Assembly (NCBI GenBank): GCA_910586305.1
Contig: CAJUGS010000004.1
Coordinates: forward strand, 35,972-99,971
Source of the DNA: an uncultured Duncaniella sp.
Lineage (GTDB): Bacteria > Bacteroidota > Bacteroidia > Bacteroidales > Muribaculaceae
DNA: 64,000 nt
Direction: 5' to 3'
The notes under the pieces were generated by a model that was not told the DNA's origin, searched no databases, and saw only the letters and a list, made by a program, of their open reading frames with translations. The position numbers and the translations under genes are program-made. This document shows, piece after piece, positions 27,260 through 37,448 of this stretch (position 1 is its first letter; each line of letters starts with the position of its first letter).

Positions 27260-30200
27260 TCACTTCACGGGAGAGAACCTTACGTTCAAGGTTATTACAC
27301 CGGGTAAAATAGTATACTTTTTCAACACACCCGGACCACAGCTGCTGTTGCCTAAACCGAGCACGGCAGCATCAAGATTAAGATAGACGCGACCACTGTC
27401 TCGCAAGTCAACATCGTGGTTCACAGCGGCAATATCAGCAGTGGAATATGGCAGCGCGGATGCCGAGAAAAGAGCTCCGGTTGAAGACACTTTCACACCT
27501 CTTCCCTTTGTATCACACAGGGACAGCTCGGCCACATCCTCATGATTGCCAGAATCCTGTGGTCTGGGGAAATGAGTGTACTGCTCATCGACATTGCTGC
27601 TCCAGCGTCCGATGGAAGCAGCCTCATGACGGTCGGGATAAGTCTCCATCGGCCCGTAGCCATACCATGAGAAACGGTCATACTTCCTCTCGGCCACAAA
27701 CGTCATGCCAAGACGCGGAAGTTCGGGAAGCTCTCCCTCCCTTGTATAGGTCTGGTCAAGATCAATCACACCGTTGCCATATACAGTGTAAGTGCTCTCC
27801 ACTTTGATTCTTCCCTCAGCATAGCCATATATTTGAACAGCCTCCACCTTAATCTCGGCAGGACTCTTTATATCATACGTGAGACTTTCGAGTGTCACCG
27901 TCGGAGAATCGATGCGGTTCTTAGCCCAGTCCTTTGCAAGCCAGTTTCCGAAACTCTTATCATTATCAGTCGGAGCACGGAACGCCTGGAAATAAGAACC
28001 GGTGAAAATTTGTTCGCCCTTGTAGGTCAGATTGTTCAGATCACCCGTATTCCGGTCCCAAGCCACTGTGACGGCTGACGACGAAAGTGTCAGTGCCGAA
28101 GAATTGTCACTGACCGAAATTCGTCCAGAAGGCTTTACCTCACCCTTTACTTCAGCCAGCATATTGTCAGCTATCGTCAACTGCTCGCTCATCACCTCGT
28201 GGCCGGCCTCTGCCCAGAGAGCATCCTCGGCCAGGCTCACGGATATATTAAGACGATAGTCTTTTCCCGAAGGAACCTTACCGACAGTGACCGACACTGT
28301 ACCTTCTTCTCCGGGAGCAAGAGCCGGAAGCGATATTACACCCGTCTTGCCCGGACGGCCGGAAACGACCTGAGTGTATGTACAGCTGTATGACGACAAA
28401 TCAGAATGATGGTTGCGGTTGATGAAACGCAATACAGCCACCCCTGTTGCAGGATCATAGGACTCAAGCGATACAGCGACAGGCGAATAGACTGACTTCA
28501 CTTCATAATACTTGGGATTCAGTGACCGGTCGGCAAACACAACTCCGTTGAGACAGAAAGCCTTCAGATTTGGTTTGTCGCCAAAATCACCGCCATACGA
28601 CACTCTAACTGAGCCATCGGGCAATGTAGTGAATATTCCCTGGTCCACCCAGTCCCAGATGAATCCTCCGGCCATACGCGGATGGCTGTATATTTCATCC
28701 CAGTATTCACGGAAGTTACCCATGGCATTACCCATGGCATGGGCATATTCGCTGGTTATGACCGGACGATTGTCGTTTTCACGGCGGGCTATGGAAAGCA
28801 GACGTTCCCACCGGGCATTCTCGGCACGTTCTTCGTCAGCACCCTCTTTTATACCGGGATTCAGATATTCGTCTTGTGTGCGTGTGTAGAATCGGCTTAT
28901 AAAATCCACTGTGGCAGGATCAGGTTCACCATCGACACCCTGGGCACCTTCATAATGTACCGGGCGAGTAGGGTCAAAATCATGCAGCCATGCAGATATA
29001 GCGGCAAAATTCGGACCGTAGCCACTCTCGTTGCCCATACTCCACACAATCACGCTCGGATGGTTCTTGTCACGCTCTGCCATACGGACAGCACGGTCAA
29101 GGAAGGCCGCGTGCCAGTCTGGAGTGCTCGCAAGTGTGCCACGCAGGCCATGCTCCTCGATATCGGCTTCGTCCATAAGATACATACCGAGAGAATCGCA
29201 CAGCTCATACCATCTCGGATGATTGGGATAGTGGCTGGTACGCACGGCGTTGATATTGGCCTGCTTCATCAGCTTAATATCCTTGATCATGAGCGAATCA
29301 GTCATCACGCGGGCTGTGAGAGGATCATGCTCATGGCGGTTGACACCGCGGAAACGTATTGGCGCACCGTTGACGAGAACACGTCCGTCCTTTATCTCTA
29401 CACTGCGAAAACCTATTTTAGATGACACCCTTTCAAGAGGCTTCCCGGCCTCATCACACAGGGTGAGTCTGAGATCGTAAAGCTCGGGGGTCTCGGCAGT
29501 CCATCGACGTGGCGACTTAAAGAGATGTGTGATTCGCCCGAGTTTGCGCGGACCGCGTTGGGGATACCACTTGTTCATCACGGCAGCCTTGTGGTCAAGA
29601 TCGAGTATCTCGTTTATGACGACTGCGGTATCAAACATCACATTGCCGCCATCGGCCACCTCCACTCGAAGCCGGTAGTCCGTAGCACGGTTACCGTCAT
29701 ACACCGAGAAGAGCGGATCGACCTGCAAAAGAAAATCCTCATACCCGTTTTCAGGAAGAGTGCGCACTGTGAAGTCTCGAATACGGACATCAGGAGTGTG
29801 AAAAAGAGTGACATCACGCTGAATGCCGCCGAAACGCCAATAGTCCTGGTCTTCAAGATAGGATCCGTCCGAATACTTGTAGACCTCAACCGCTATTACA
29901 TTTTCACCTTTTCTTATATAGGGGGTGACATTAAACTCTGAAGCTTCAGTACTACCCTGGGAGTACCCTACACTCTCTCCGTTAATCCACACATAGAAAG
30001 CACTCATCGCACCGTCAAAGCGCAGGAATGTCTGGCCTCCGGAAAGCCATGAATCGGGCACAGAGAATGTGCGCCGGTACTGACCTGTCGGATTGCGCTC
30101 CACAAAAGCTGTAAAGTTCTCCTTGGGAGTATCGGTCACATATGGAGGATTGATCTTGAAAGTATAGCCTGCCGAAGCATAGATGGGCGTACCGTATCCA

Positions 30201-30496
30201 TTCACCTCCCACACACCTGGCACATTGAAATGCGACCATGAGGAATCGTCAAATTCCGGCCTCTCGAATCCTGCCACTCGGCCATCTGGAGTCGGAGACC
30301 AGTGGAAACGCCACTCACCGTCGAGAGAGCGTGAACGGTCTCCACGGACATCGCCAAAAGGAATGAAAGCCGCACGTGCAGGCTCACGGTTAATCTGGAG
30401 AATATGATGGTTCTCCCATTCGCGGGCAGGACGTTCCTGCGCCACAGACGAGAGAGAAGAGATGACTATAAAAGCTAATGGCAGCTGTAGTTTCAT
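27260..30496 (-). CDS. LacZ-type GH2 beta-galactosidase
   Basis: A five-domain LacZ-type GH2 of about 1078 residues. It has N-R-E-P-A-R-A and a jelly roll with Y-W-R-F-G-G-I-Q-R-D-V, a TIM barrel with acid/base Glu in S-M-G-N-E-S-G-Y and nucleophile Glu in T-S-E-Y-A-H-A-M-G-N, and a C-terminal Bgal_small_N domain (F-R-A-P-T-D-N-D; Y-G-Y-G-P-M-E-T-Y). An in-frame upstream Met exists at 30529, but the Met at 30496 begins a normal signal peptide (MKLQLPLAFIVISSLSSVAQ). The restored reading frame of the upstream gene would also end at 30507, leaving an 11-nt-class operon gap, so 30496 is preferred. It probably removes the beta-D-galactose that links to aceric acid in side chain B, or pectic galactan; this is inference. 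Confidence 0.88.
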   Translation of the reverse strand: MKLQLPLAFIVISSLSSVAQERPAREWENHHILQINREPARAAFIPFGDVRGDRSRSLDGEWRFHWSPTPDGRVAGFERPEFDDSSWSHFNVPGVWEVNGYGTPIYASAGYTFKINPPYVTDTPKENFTAFVERNPTGQYRRTFSVPDSWLSGGQTFLRFDGAMSAFYVWINGESVGYSQGSTEASEFNVTPYIRKGENVIAVEVYKYSDGSYLEDQDYWRFGGIQRDVTLFHTPDVRIRDFTVRTLPENGYEDFLLQVDPLFSVYDGNRATDYRLRVEVADGGNVMFDTAVVINEILDLDHKAAVMNKWYPQRGPRKLGRITHLFKSPRRWTAETPELYDLRLTLCDEAGKPLERVSSKIGFRSVEIKDGRVLVNGAPIRFRGVNRHEHDPLTARVMTDSLMIKDIKLMKQANINAVRTSHYPNHPRWYELCDSLGMYLMDEADIEEHGLRGTLASTPDWHAAFLDRAVRMAERDKNHPSVIVWSMGNESGYGPNFAAISAWLHDFDPTRPVHYEGAQGVDGEPDPATVDFISRFYTRTQDEYLNPGIKEGADEERAENARWERLLSIARRENDNRPVITSEYAHAMGNAMGNFREYWDEIYSHPRMAGGFIWDWVDQGIFTTLPDGSVRVSYGGDFGDKPNLKAFCLNGVVFADRSLNPKYYEVKSVYSPVAVSLESYDPATGVAVLRFINRNHHSDLSSYSCTYTQVVSGRPGKTGVISLPALAPGEEGTVSVTVGKVPSGKDYRLNISVSLAEDALWAEAGHEVMSEQLTIADNMLAEVKGEVKPSGRISVSDNSSALTLSSSAVTVAWDRNTGDLNNLTYKGEQIFTGSYFQAFRAPTDNDKSFGNWLAKDWAKNRIDSPTVTLESLTYDIKSPAEIKVEAVQIYGYAEGRIKVESTYTVYGNGVIDLDQTYTREGELPELPRLGMTFVAERKYDRFSWYGYGPMETYPDRHEAASIGRWSSNVDEQYTHFPRPQDSGNHEDVAELSLCDTKGRGVKVSSTGALFSASALPYSTADIAAVNHDVDLRDSGRVYLNLDAAVLGLGNSSCGPGVLKKYTILPGVITLNVRFSPVK

Positions 30497-30607
30497 GATG
30501 TTCCGGTTACTGTATTTCAAGCGCGTCAAAGGCCACCCCCTTCATATCGGGAGCGGATATGACAACTTTATATGTTCCGGCGTTGATGAAGCCGCCGGTA
30601 GTGGTGC

Positions 30608-33600
30608 TTAGCATCGCCACTTCTCGGGAGTGTCAGGAAGACTGATGGTGTCATCCTTCAACACAGCTCCGTTGGGGGCGATAAGTTTCATATTGACAGG
30701 AACGGCGTTCTTGTTGACATTCATAAACTTGAATCGGAGCGCATAGACCTGTGCCAGACCGGTGGAAATGGTCCATTCTATGCTTCCCTTGCCATCAAAA
30801 AAGACACCATTCTGCTTCTTAAACTCTTTGACTGAAAACTTCCCGGAAAGTTTAGCGTCCTCTGCCTGATAATTTACAGCGGCACGTGCATTTTCATCCT
30901 TGGGAAGCATCTCAGAGGGCATTTTTCCCACGACATCCCTGTCGGCAGCAGCCCAGTTCATAGCAGGAGCGGACACAGGAGCCACGGCAGCAGTCTTGTC
31001 GAGAGTTGCTATCGCGATAGCCGAAATCACAGCCTGTCCGGACTTCACTTCAGGGAAGTCGACAGTTATGAATCCGTCCTCAGACTTGCAATTGACCACC
31101 TTCTTCAACAGACGGTCGTGTCCGGCCTCAGCCCACACATCAAGATCGTCTATGACAGTCTCTCCGTTGACAGCGACATCGAAAATGCGAAGACCCTCGC
31201 AATCGGTGCCCTCTCCGCCACCGGTTCCATGCCATGGCTCTATGAAGTAAAACTCCACACGATAATCACCTACGACCGGAACCGGGAAACGATATGAAAG
31301 CTTATGGCGGCCAAACCGGAATGTCTGGGCAAGCTTCCAGTCATTCATACCAGACACAGGATCATAGGTGACGCGCTGGCTGGCAAGATATGGAGATGTG
31401 AGACCGGGAAAATCCTGAGCCCACGAACGTGACACAGTTGTGTCATCGGCCTGCCAAAGCTGGCCGAACTCATCCCTGTATGCATCTCCGCCACAGTTGA
31501 CGCGATAGATATAATTGTAGCCAGCTTCACCCTTGAGAGCTGTCGACCCTGGAGAAAGAAGCTTATCAAATCCTGGAGCCTTTGCAAGATTATCGAGAAG
31601 AATAAGATCCTCGGCCACCTTGCGTCCCTCATAATATCCCTCGGCACGAAGAACATTATAGGTTACCGGCACACTCTTCCACACAAAGTGTGTACCCTTT
31701 CCGCCCTTCTTGCGTGTGCCAAGCAACTGCTCGCCATTCACGGAATTGAACAGCAGAACAGAATCACAGTTACTGTACACGTTTATCTCGGCACTCCGTG
31801 GTGCCTCAAATCGTCCGGGCCATGTGTGGGAAGCTATATATACAAACGGGTCTGACTTCGGAGAAGTATAATTGCCCTTGTACATATAATATACATCTGT
31901 GGGTTCCTCCCAGGGACTGACGAGACCCTTGTAGTTAAACGGCCCCACCTTATCAATCATTCTGTAGGCTTCGTCGGGCTGGCGACGTCCGGGATTGTCG
32001 TGACTGCTGTATATCCACTGATAGTGGCCGCATACACTGTCGGCTGCCTGTTCGGCCAGACGCACCTTTGTCTCCATGAGGTCACACATACGTTCCTCGG
32101 TCCAAGGCGCATCCGCACGGAACTCCGACGGTTCGGAATGGAATCCTATGGAACGCCATGCACCATACTCACCATTAAGAAGCTGGTTGGGACGTGACAG
32201 TTCCTTGTCATAGCTATATATGTCACCGCCATAGGTTCCGCTCCAGTTCTGTATCACATTCCAGTCGGTACCCTCTCCGCCATTACAGGTTGTTATGACA
32301 CGCATATTACGGGCCATGGGATCCATCTCACGGATAATCTCGGCACACTCTGCCGCAAAGTCGCGCGGAAGAGTACTTTCGTTCTGAAGTCCCCACATCA
32401 CAACGGAGGGAGAGTTACGGCGTTCCTTAACCCACTGGCGCAGGAACGACTTGAAGTTATCGCGAAATTCCGGAGTGTCATACCAAATATGGGCCGAGAA
32501 CTGTGGCCAGAACAGGATACCCTCCTTATCCCAAGCCTCCTGATAGCGGAGATTGTGAGGCTGATGGGCATCACGGACAGAATTGAATCCGGCATTCTTT
32601 ATCTGCTTGACTCTCGAAGCCACCTGCTCGTCACTGAAAGAATGAGAGGCTCCGAACTGGTGCTCATACTCACACACACCATTGATAAACAACGGACTGC
32701 CGTTGTGGTAGAACCGTCCGTCGCCATCATTGCGCTTGACAGGCCATGAATAGGTACTGATTCCATAGGGTGTAGACACCTCCTCTGTGGTCTTGCCTCC
32801 GCGCTTCACCATGGTGGAAAGTTTATAGAGATACGGATCGGAGGGACTCCAAAGATGCGGAGACTCCACAGGAGCCGATTGGGCTATGACACGTGTCTCG
32901 CCCGGTTGCAGAGTGACGTGCTCTGTGAGACGGAACACCTGCTTGCCATCAGCATTGGCAAATTTATTGACAAAGTCAAACTCGGCCACCTCACGTGAAT
33001 AGTTCTTGATCTCAGTCTCCACGAACACCGAGTCAGCCTTGTCATTATTCCATATATGGACTCCGAAAGGCTCAACACGCACTTCGTCAGTCACCTCGAG
33101 AGTGACCGGACGGAATATACCGAGAGGCTGCGAACCTTCGCTGAAGCCCCATTCCGAAGAGCATCCGCCACACACCCACGGCATATCGGCTATCATCTCT
33201 GGATGCTCGCCCTTGACCTCAAGAATGTTTTCACCATCGAATTTCAGATAATCGGTCACATCCAGTGTGAACGAAGTACGGCCTGACGGACGACGACCAA
33301 AAGAGTGACCGTTCAATACAACGGTGGCATATGTGCCAACACCTTCGAAATTGATAAAATATCTCTTTCCGGGCACCTTTGCTCCCATACCAAAGGACTT
33401 GGTATAGTCGGCGGCTCCGTGGAGATTGCCGTGTGTGAGCTGTCTATACCCGTAATAGTCATCCCAGTTGTGAGGAATATCAACAGTGAGCACTCTCGAG
33501 CTCTTGTCGGCAAGAGATGTCTTCCAGCCGTTGTTGAGACTCGTCAGAGTGCGGCGCCCGGTGGCCGGACGCTCGGGGAAACGGACAGAGGAGCGCCCCA

Positions 33601-34684
33601 TAGGCTTGCTCGTGGCAACAGCAATACCTCTCTGGTCAGCATTGTTTACAGCGCAATAGAAGTGATAGACCACTCCGTCATGCTTCACAAGATAGCTCTT
33701 GTGGGCAAACAATTCGTCATACTGCTTGGTGGGGTATATCAAGTCATCACCCTCCCAGTCATCCCACGTAAGGAGGTCATAGCTACAAGCAAACGTATTA
33801 AACGCCTTGTAGGGGCGCGACGGATTGAACGCCGAGAAATAATACATCACATAGAGATCATCCATCTTCACTATCTGGGCATCTCCGGTGATTGTACCCT
33901 GAGCCTCGTGGGTGAAGACAGGATTACCCTCATATCTCCGCCATTTTTTCATATCGTTGGATAAAGCTATACCTATACGCTCACCCTTGATACCGGTCTC
34001 GGGATTGACACCTCCCGCATTGTAGTACATCACAAAACGAGCACCAAGAGTCTTGGCCTCGTCGCTATACACCGTGCTCTTATACTGAGTGAGAGACTCC
34101 CACCACTGTGTATCCTTGTCATTGATTGAAAGGATGGGACGGTCAAGCGAATCCCACTCGTGAGCAGTCCCTGGATTACCCTTTGTCCAGGCCAGACCTA
34201 CATATAGAGGAGCATTGACAGCCTCATATCCGGTGCCTTCACCGCCGATATAAGTCATATAATACCTACCCTTGTAGCTCTGAATGTTATATGAGCCACC
34301 CCAGGTCCAGTCAATCAGCGACGGAAATCCTCCTCGCTGATTGCGGTCCCACCCGGTATCGGTATACGAAAGAATGCGCCCGAGAGTATTCCACTCCAAG
34401 AGATTATCACTCTCCGCTATCCATGTCTCATATCCGCGACCATCCTGTCCGGAGCGACCGTTATAGACAACATATGTCATATACCACTTATCGGCGACAC
34501 GAAACACCGTGGGACAGTCTATCTTATGATTATTGTCCTCAGGAGCTACAACGAGTCCATACTTATACGGTGTACGTGATTCGCGGTAAACCTCAGCCAT
34601 ACGTTCCTGCGATACGTGTTGGCCGGCATATCCCCCCGCAACCGAAATGGCTGCGAGGGTGATAGTTAGAAACAGTCGTCTCAT
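30608..34684 (-). CDS. GH137-GH2 fusion (beta-L-arabinofuranosidase plus beta-glucuronidase), frameshifted at the C-terminus
   Basis: The 1358-residue frame matches BT0996 in order. A signal peptide (1-20) is followed by a GH137 propeller (about 25-365). Glu154 and Glu235 there have the 81-residue spacing I recall for the BT0996 pair Glu159/Glu240. The GH2 part (380-1035) has acid/base Glu769 (G-L-Q-N-E-S) and nucleophile Glu839 (L-N-G-E-Y-G). A malectin-like domain (about 1057-1235) and a CBM-like sandwich from 1268 complete it. BT0996 removes beta-L-Araf from side chain B and beta-D-GlcA from side chain A. The frame stops at 30608 inside the last sandwich, but the -1 shifted frame carries 35 more codons to a stop at 30507, ending in a family-like F-D-A-L-E-I-Q. 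One base appears lost near 30614. Catalytic domains are intact, so activity may survive. Confidence 0.9.
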   Translation of the reverse strand: MRRLFLTITLAAISVAGGYAGQHVSQERMAEVYRESRTPYKYGLVVAPEDNNHKIDCPTVFRVADKWYMTYVVYNGRSGQDGRGYETWIAESDNLLEWNTLGRILSYTDTGWDRNQRGGFPSLIDWTWGGSYNIQSYKGRYYMTYIGGEGTGYEAVNAPLYVGLAWTKGNPGTAHEWDSLDRPILSINDKDTQWWESLTQYKSTVYSDEAKTLGARFVMYYNAGGVNPETGIKGERIGIALSNDMKKWRRYEGNPVFTHEAQGTITGDAQIVKMDDLYVMYYFSAFNPSRPYKAFNTFACSYDLLTWDDWEGDDLIYPTKQYDELFAHKSYLVKHDGVVYHFYCAVNNADQRGIAVATSKPMGRSSVRFPERPATGRRTLTSLNNGWKTSLADKSSRVLTVDIPHNWDDYYGYRQLTHGNLHGAADYTKSFGMGAKVPGKRYFINFEGVGTYATVVLNGHSFGRRPSGRTSFTLDVTDYLKFDGENILEVKGEHPEMIADMPWVCGGCSSEWGFSEGSQPLGIFRPVTLEVTDEVRVEPFGVHIWNNDKADSVFVETEIKNYSREVAEFDFVNKFANADGKQVFRLTEHVTLQPGETRVIAQSAPVESPHLWSPSDPYLYKLSTMVKRGGKTTEEVSTPYGISTYSWPVKRNDGDGRFYHNGSPLFINGVCEYEHQFGASHSFSDEQVASRVKQIKNAGFNSVRDAHQPHNLRYQEAWDKEGILFWPQFSAHIWYDTPEFRDNFKSFLRQWVKERRNSPSVVMWGLQNESTLPRDFAAECAEIIREMDPMARNMRVITTCNGGEGTDWNVIQNWSGTYGGDIYSYDKELSRPNQLLNGEYGAWRSIGFHSEPSEFRADAPWTEERMCDLMETKVRLAEQAADSVCGHYQWIYSSHDNPGRRQPDEAYRMIDKVGPFNYKGLVSPWEEPTDVYYMYKGNYTSPKSDPFVYIASHTWPGRFEAPRSAEINVYSNCDSVLLFNSVNGEQLLGTRKKGGKGTHFVWKSVPVTYNVLRAEGYYEGRKVAEDLILLDNLAKAPGFDKLLSPGSTALKGEAGYNYIYRVNCGGDAYRDEFGQLWQADDTTVSRSWAQDFPGLTSPYLASQRVTYDPVSGMNDWKLAQTFRFGRHKLSYRFPVPVVGDYRVEFYFIEPWHGTGGGEGTDCEGLRIFDVAVNGETVIDDLDVWAEAGHDRLLKKVVNCKSEDGFITVDFPEVKSGQAVISAIAIATLDKTAAVAPVSAPAMNWAAADRDVVGKMPSEMLPKDENARAAVNYQAEDAKLSGKFSVKEFKKQNGVFFDGKGSIEWTISTGLAQVYALRFKFMNVNKNAVPVNMKLIAPNGAVLKDDTISLPDTPEKWRC

Positions 34685-34735
34685 ATATTTCAGACAGATG
34701 TTCGGGAAAAATTTAGCTATATTGAAAGATATACA

Positions 34736-37432
34736 TTAATAGAAAAGCCAGTCCATAGCCTCCTCTGTACCGGCAAGAGAGGCATTGCGAGGCTTGATGT
34801 CATCAGATGTCATTCCGAGAATCAGTGTATAACCCTTGGGAAGCATCAGAGAATGATCGCCGGGGCCGAAATTATACGCATGGATATTGGCAAGAGGCAT
34901 CTTGTCGAGATGAATGGCGTTAGTAAGCACCGGCTCGGCCTGGCCATACTCATTGGCAGAAGCGTCGGTCTCAAGCTTCGGAGCCTTAGCATACTTCTTC
35001 TGGTCATCCTTAAAGTAACCTACAAGAAGTTTCACCGACTGTTTTGTCGAGAATTCAAGATTCGTACCCTCCTTGCGCTGTACATCGCCATTGACAACAA
35101 ACGCAGTCAGACCCTCAAGTTCCGGAGCAAGCGCTTCGACCTTTGCATCAGGCATATTCTCCAGGAGAGTGGCACCCTTGGCAAGAGTGACACGGCGCAG
35201 AGGGCTCTTGAAAGCCACATCGGCCGGACGGGCAGCGACAATCTCAGCCTCAACTCCGGCCGACTTACCGGCGGCCTTGTCCTTAAGCATAGAGATATTG
35301 TTTTTGAAATTATCAAGCTCCTTCTGATAATGGACATACAATTCGTCCCAGGTCTTGTTCTTGCCATCATCGCCGGCAATAGGAATACGGCGCATGGTGG
35401 TCTGCATACTATTGGCATACAGATAAGTCCCGTTTGTACGGTCAACGAGCTGACGATAGTAATCAAGGCTCTCTTCAAGGAGGGGAACAGCCTCATCGAG
35501 ATGCTTGATATCCTTTGTATACTGATAGTCGAGCACCTTACGGGCAGCCTTGACCTTGCGGTCAAAGAAGTAAGCAAACAGACGGTAGCAATGCATATCA
35601 TTGGTCACTCGGGCAAAACGGTCACTGTTCGCACTCACTTTCCCGACACTCTCAATCGCAGCCACGGCCTTGTCGCCATGAGCCACACACTGGGCAGTGA
35701 TGTCGAGCGGAAGTTCTCCGACATGGGGCATACTGTTGTACTCCTTTTCCACAAACTCAATGAGCTTCTCACCCTCCGGGCCACAGCTCTCATAGAAGCC
35801 GGGGTAGATGGTATACTTGTAGGGATTCACAAGCTGGCTCATGAACATACCGAGCAGAAGGGTCTGGCGGTTACCTTCAGTGATACCGAAACGACGCAAG
35901 AGCTTGGGGGCAATCTCGCCCGACTCCTCAAAAGCAGTGCGTATGTGAGAACCCTTGTCGTCAGACAGACCATAGGTGCGGGCAAAACGGCGGTTCCAAT
36001 ACTTCACCTCTTCATCACGGTCGCGACGGCAATTCCATGCATATCGGCCCCAACCTTCATACCAGAGGCTGTCGCGGACGAGCTGCAGCTCGCGGCCTCC
36101 GGCAACACTGTCGGCTGAATATGGCCAGTCCCAGTAAGAGGCCTGGGGGTAAAGATGAAGCGCGTTGGCACCATGAACGTCATGCATGGCCTTTACAGCC
36201 TTCTGTGTAAAATCAGGCGAACTCCAGCGCCATGGTTCAAGATTAGCGAGAATATGCACATTACTTATGTGTACACTACCGAGCGAGCTAAGTCCGCGAT
36301 GAATCTCGGTCCATGGTCCACGGGGCTCATACGTGGTGAGCGACTCTCCGTTATACTTATGCATCGTATAGAGATTCTTATAGAGAGGAAGGGCGGCATC
36401 CATGACAGCCTTGCAGTCCGTGTCATGGGCACGGAGCAACAACGGGGGCTCGTCGCTGCGTCCAAGCTTCGACAGGCCATCCTTCACACCGGGTATAATA
36501 GTCTCGGTAAACCACTTGACATCATCGTCATACGTATCCATTGCCTCGCCAAGACATACCAGAAGACCCACATTGGGATATTTCTCGATAAACGCGGCCA
36601 CACTCTTGCGGGTATAGTCGCTGATCAATGGAGTGATGGGGCGGTTGCGGTCCTGGGTCTTTATACCGTAATGCTCCGCAAAAGGCTTGGATACAAGAAT
36701 GTTGTAGAACATCTGGATCACAAAGATACCTCGCTTGTCGGCCTCGGTGGTGAGAAACGAAAACATCTCCTCATTCTTGCGGAATGTCTCGTCGTCCACC
36801 TCCACGGCAAACGGATAGTCCTCAAGCTTCACGAGAGACGCAAACGGGTGACCGTTCCACAGATAAAGCGAGTTCATACGGTTCTCCACAAGCATATCGA
36901 GATACTTGATCCACAACTCCTTGTCATAGAACCAGGGGAAATTCTCCGGAGTATACGGATACTCATACACCGCGCGTCCTTCGAGAAGATAGGGCTTCTG
37001 CACACCGACACAAGTTCCTCTGAGCACCATCTCGGGAGCGTCCTTGACCTCGGCAGGGAGATTGTCGAGGTTTCCGTCGGTCTTCACACGGTCAATAAGC
37101 TCGCGACAGCCATATATGACACCCGAGGCATCATTACCGACCACGCGGATATCATCGCCTGAAGACAATATGGTAAAACCCTCCTTAGGGCCGACACTGT
37201 CTGAAGCCTGCGAGAGATAGATTACCTTTACGCCTTCCGACACAGTTTCCGACTTGGCATCTACTACATTGTAGCCATTTTCTTCGAGCTGGGACTTGAG
37301 GTGTCCGGCAGCAAATTCAATACGATTTGAAGCACCCTCGGGATACTCTATCGCTACTGTCGGGCGTTCGCTGCAACTCCACACTGCAATAGTGGTGAAT
37401 GCGACTGCCAGAGACTTGAAAAACTTGGTCAT
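34736..37432 (-). CDS. GH138 alpha-galacturonidase
   Basis: An 898-residue protein with an N-terminal signal that looks lipoprotein-like (Cys20 in A-V-W-S-C, although Trp at -2 is unusual). An N-terminal alpha-glucuronidase-like domain (about 25-130) precedes a TIM barrel. The GH138 reference enzymes use, as I recall, Glu294 and Glu361. Here Glu296 (C-L-G-E-A-M-D) and Glu363 (K-Y-N-G-E-S-L) keep the 67-residue spacing. A helical region (500-730) and a C-terminal sandwich follow. GH138 (founded on BT0997) removes the alpha-linked GalA from the rhamnose of RG-II side chain A. It lies 51 bp from the GH137-GH2 gene and 16 bp from GH78, the same neighbourhood as BT0996/BT0997. Confidence 0.9.
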   Translation of the reverse strand: MTKFFKSLAVAFTTIAVWSCSERPTVAIEYPEGASNRIEFAAGHLKSQLEENGYNVVDAKSETVSEGVKVIYLSQASDSVGPKEGFTILSSGDDIRVVGNDASGVIYGCRELIDRVKTDGNLDNLPAEVKDAPEMVLRGTCVGVQKPYLLEGRAVYEYPYTPENFPWFYDKELWIKYLDMLVENRMNSLYLWNGHPFASLVKLEDYPFAVEVDDETFRKNEEMFSFLTTEADKRGIFVIQMFYNILVSKPFAEHYGIKTQDRNRPITPLISDYTRKSVAAFIEKYPNVGLLVCLGEAMDTYDDDVKWFTETIIPGVKDGLSKLGRSDEPPLLLRAHDTDCKAVMDAALPLYKNLYTMHKYNGESLTTYEPRGPWTEIHRGLSSLGSVHISNVHILANLEPWRWSSPDFTQKAVKAMHDVHGANALHLYPQASYWDWPYSADSVAGGRELQLVRDSLWYEGWGRYAWNCRRDRDEEVKYWNRRFARTYGLSDDKGSHIRTAFEESGEIAPKLLRRFGITEGNRQTLLLGMFMSQLVNPYKYTIYPGFYESCGPEGEKLIEFVEKEYNSMPHVGELPLDITAQCVAHGDKAVAAIESVGKVSANSDRFARVTNDMHCYRLFAYFFDRKVKAARKVLDYQYTKDIKHLDEAVPLLEESLDYYRQLVDRTNGTYLYANSMQTTMRRIPIAGDDGKNKTWDELYVHYQKELDNFKNNISMLKDKAAGKSAGVEAEIVAARPADVAFKSPLRRVTLAKGATLLENMPDAKVEALAPELEGLTAFVVNGDVQRKEGTNLEFSTKQSVKLLVGYFKDDQKKYAKAPKLETDASANEYGQAEPVLTNAIHLDKMPLANIHAYNFGPGDHSLMLPKGYTLILGMTSDDIKPRNASLAGTEEAMDWLFY

Positions 37433-37448
37433 TTTCTAAGTGATATAT

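Noticed and set aside
30497..30529. Upstream in-frame start for the LacZ-type GH2.
   Set aside because: It puts 11 residues before a normal signal peptide and would overlap the restored end of the upstream gene.
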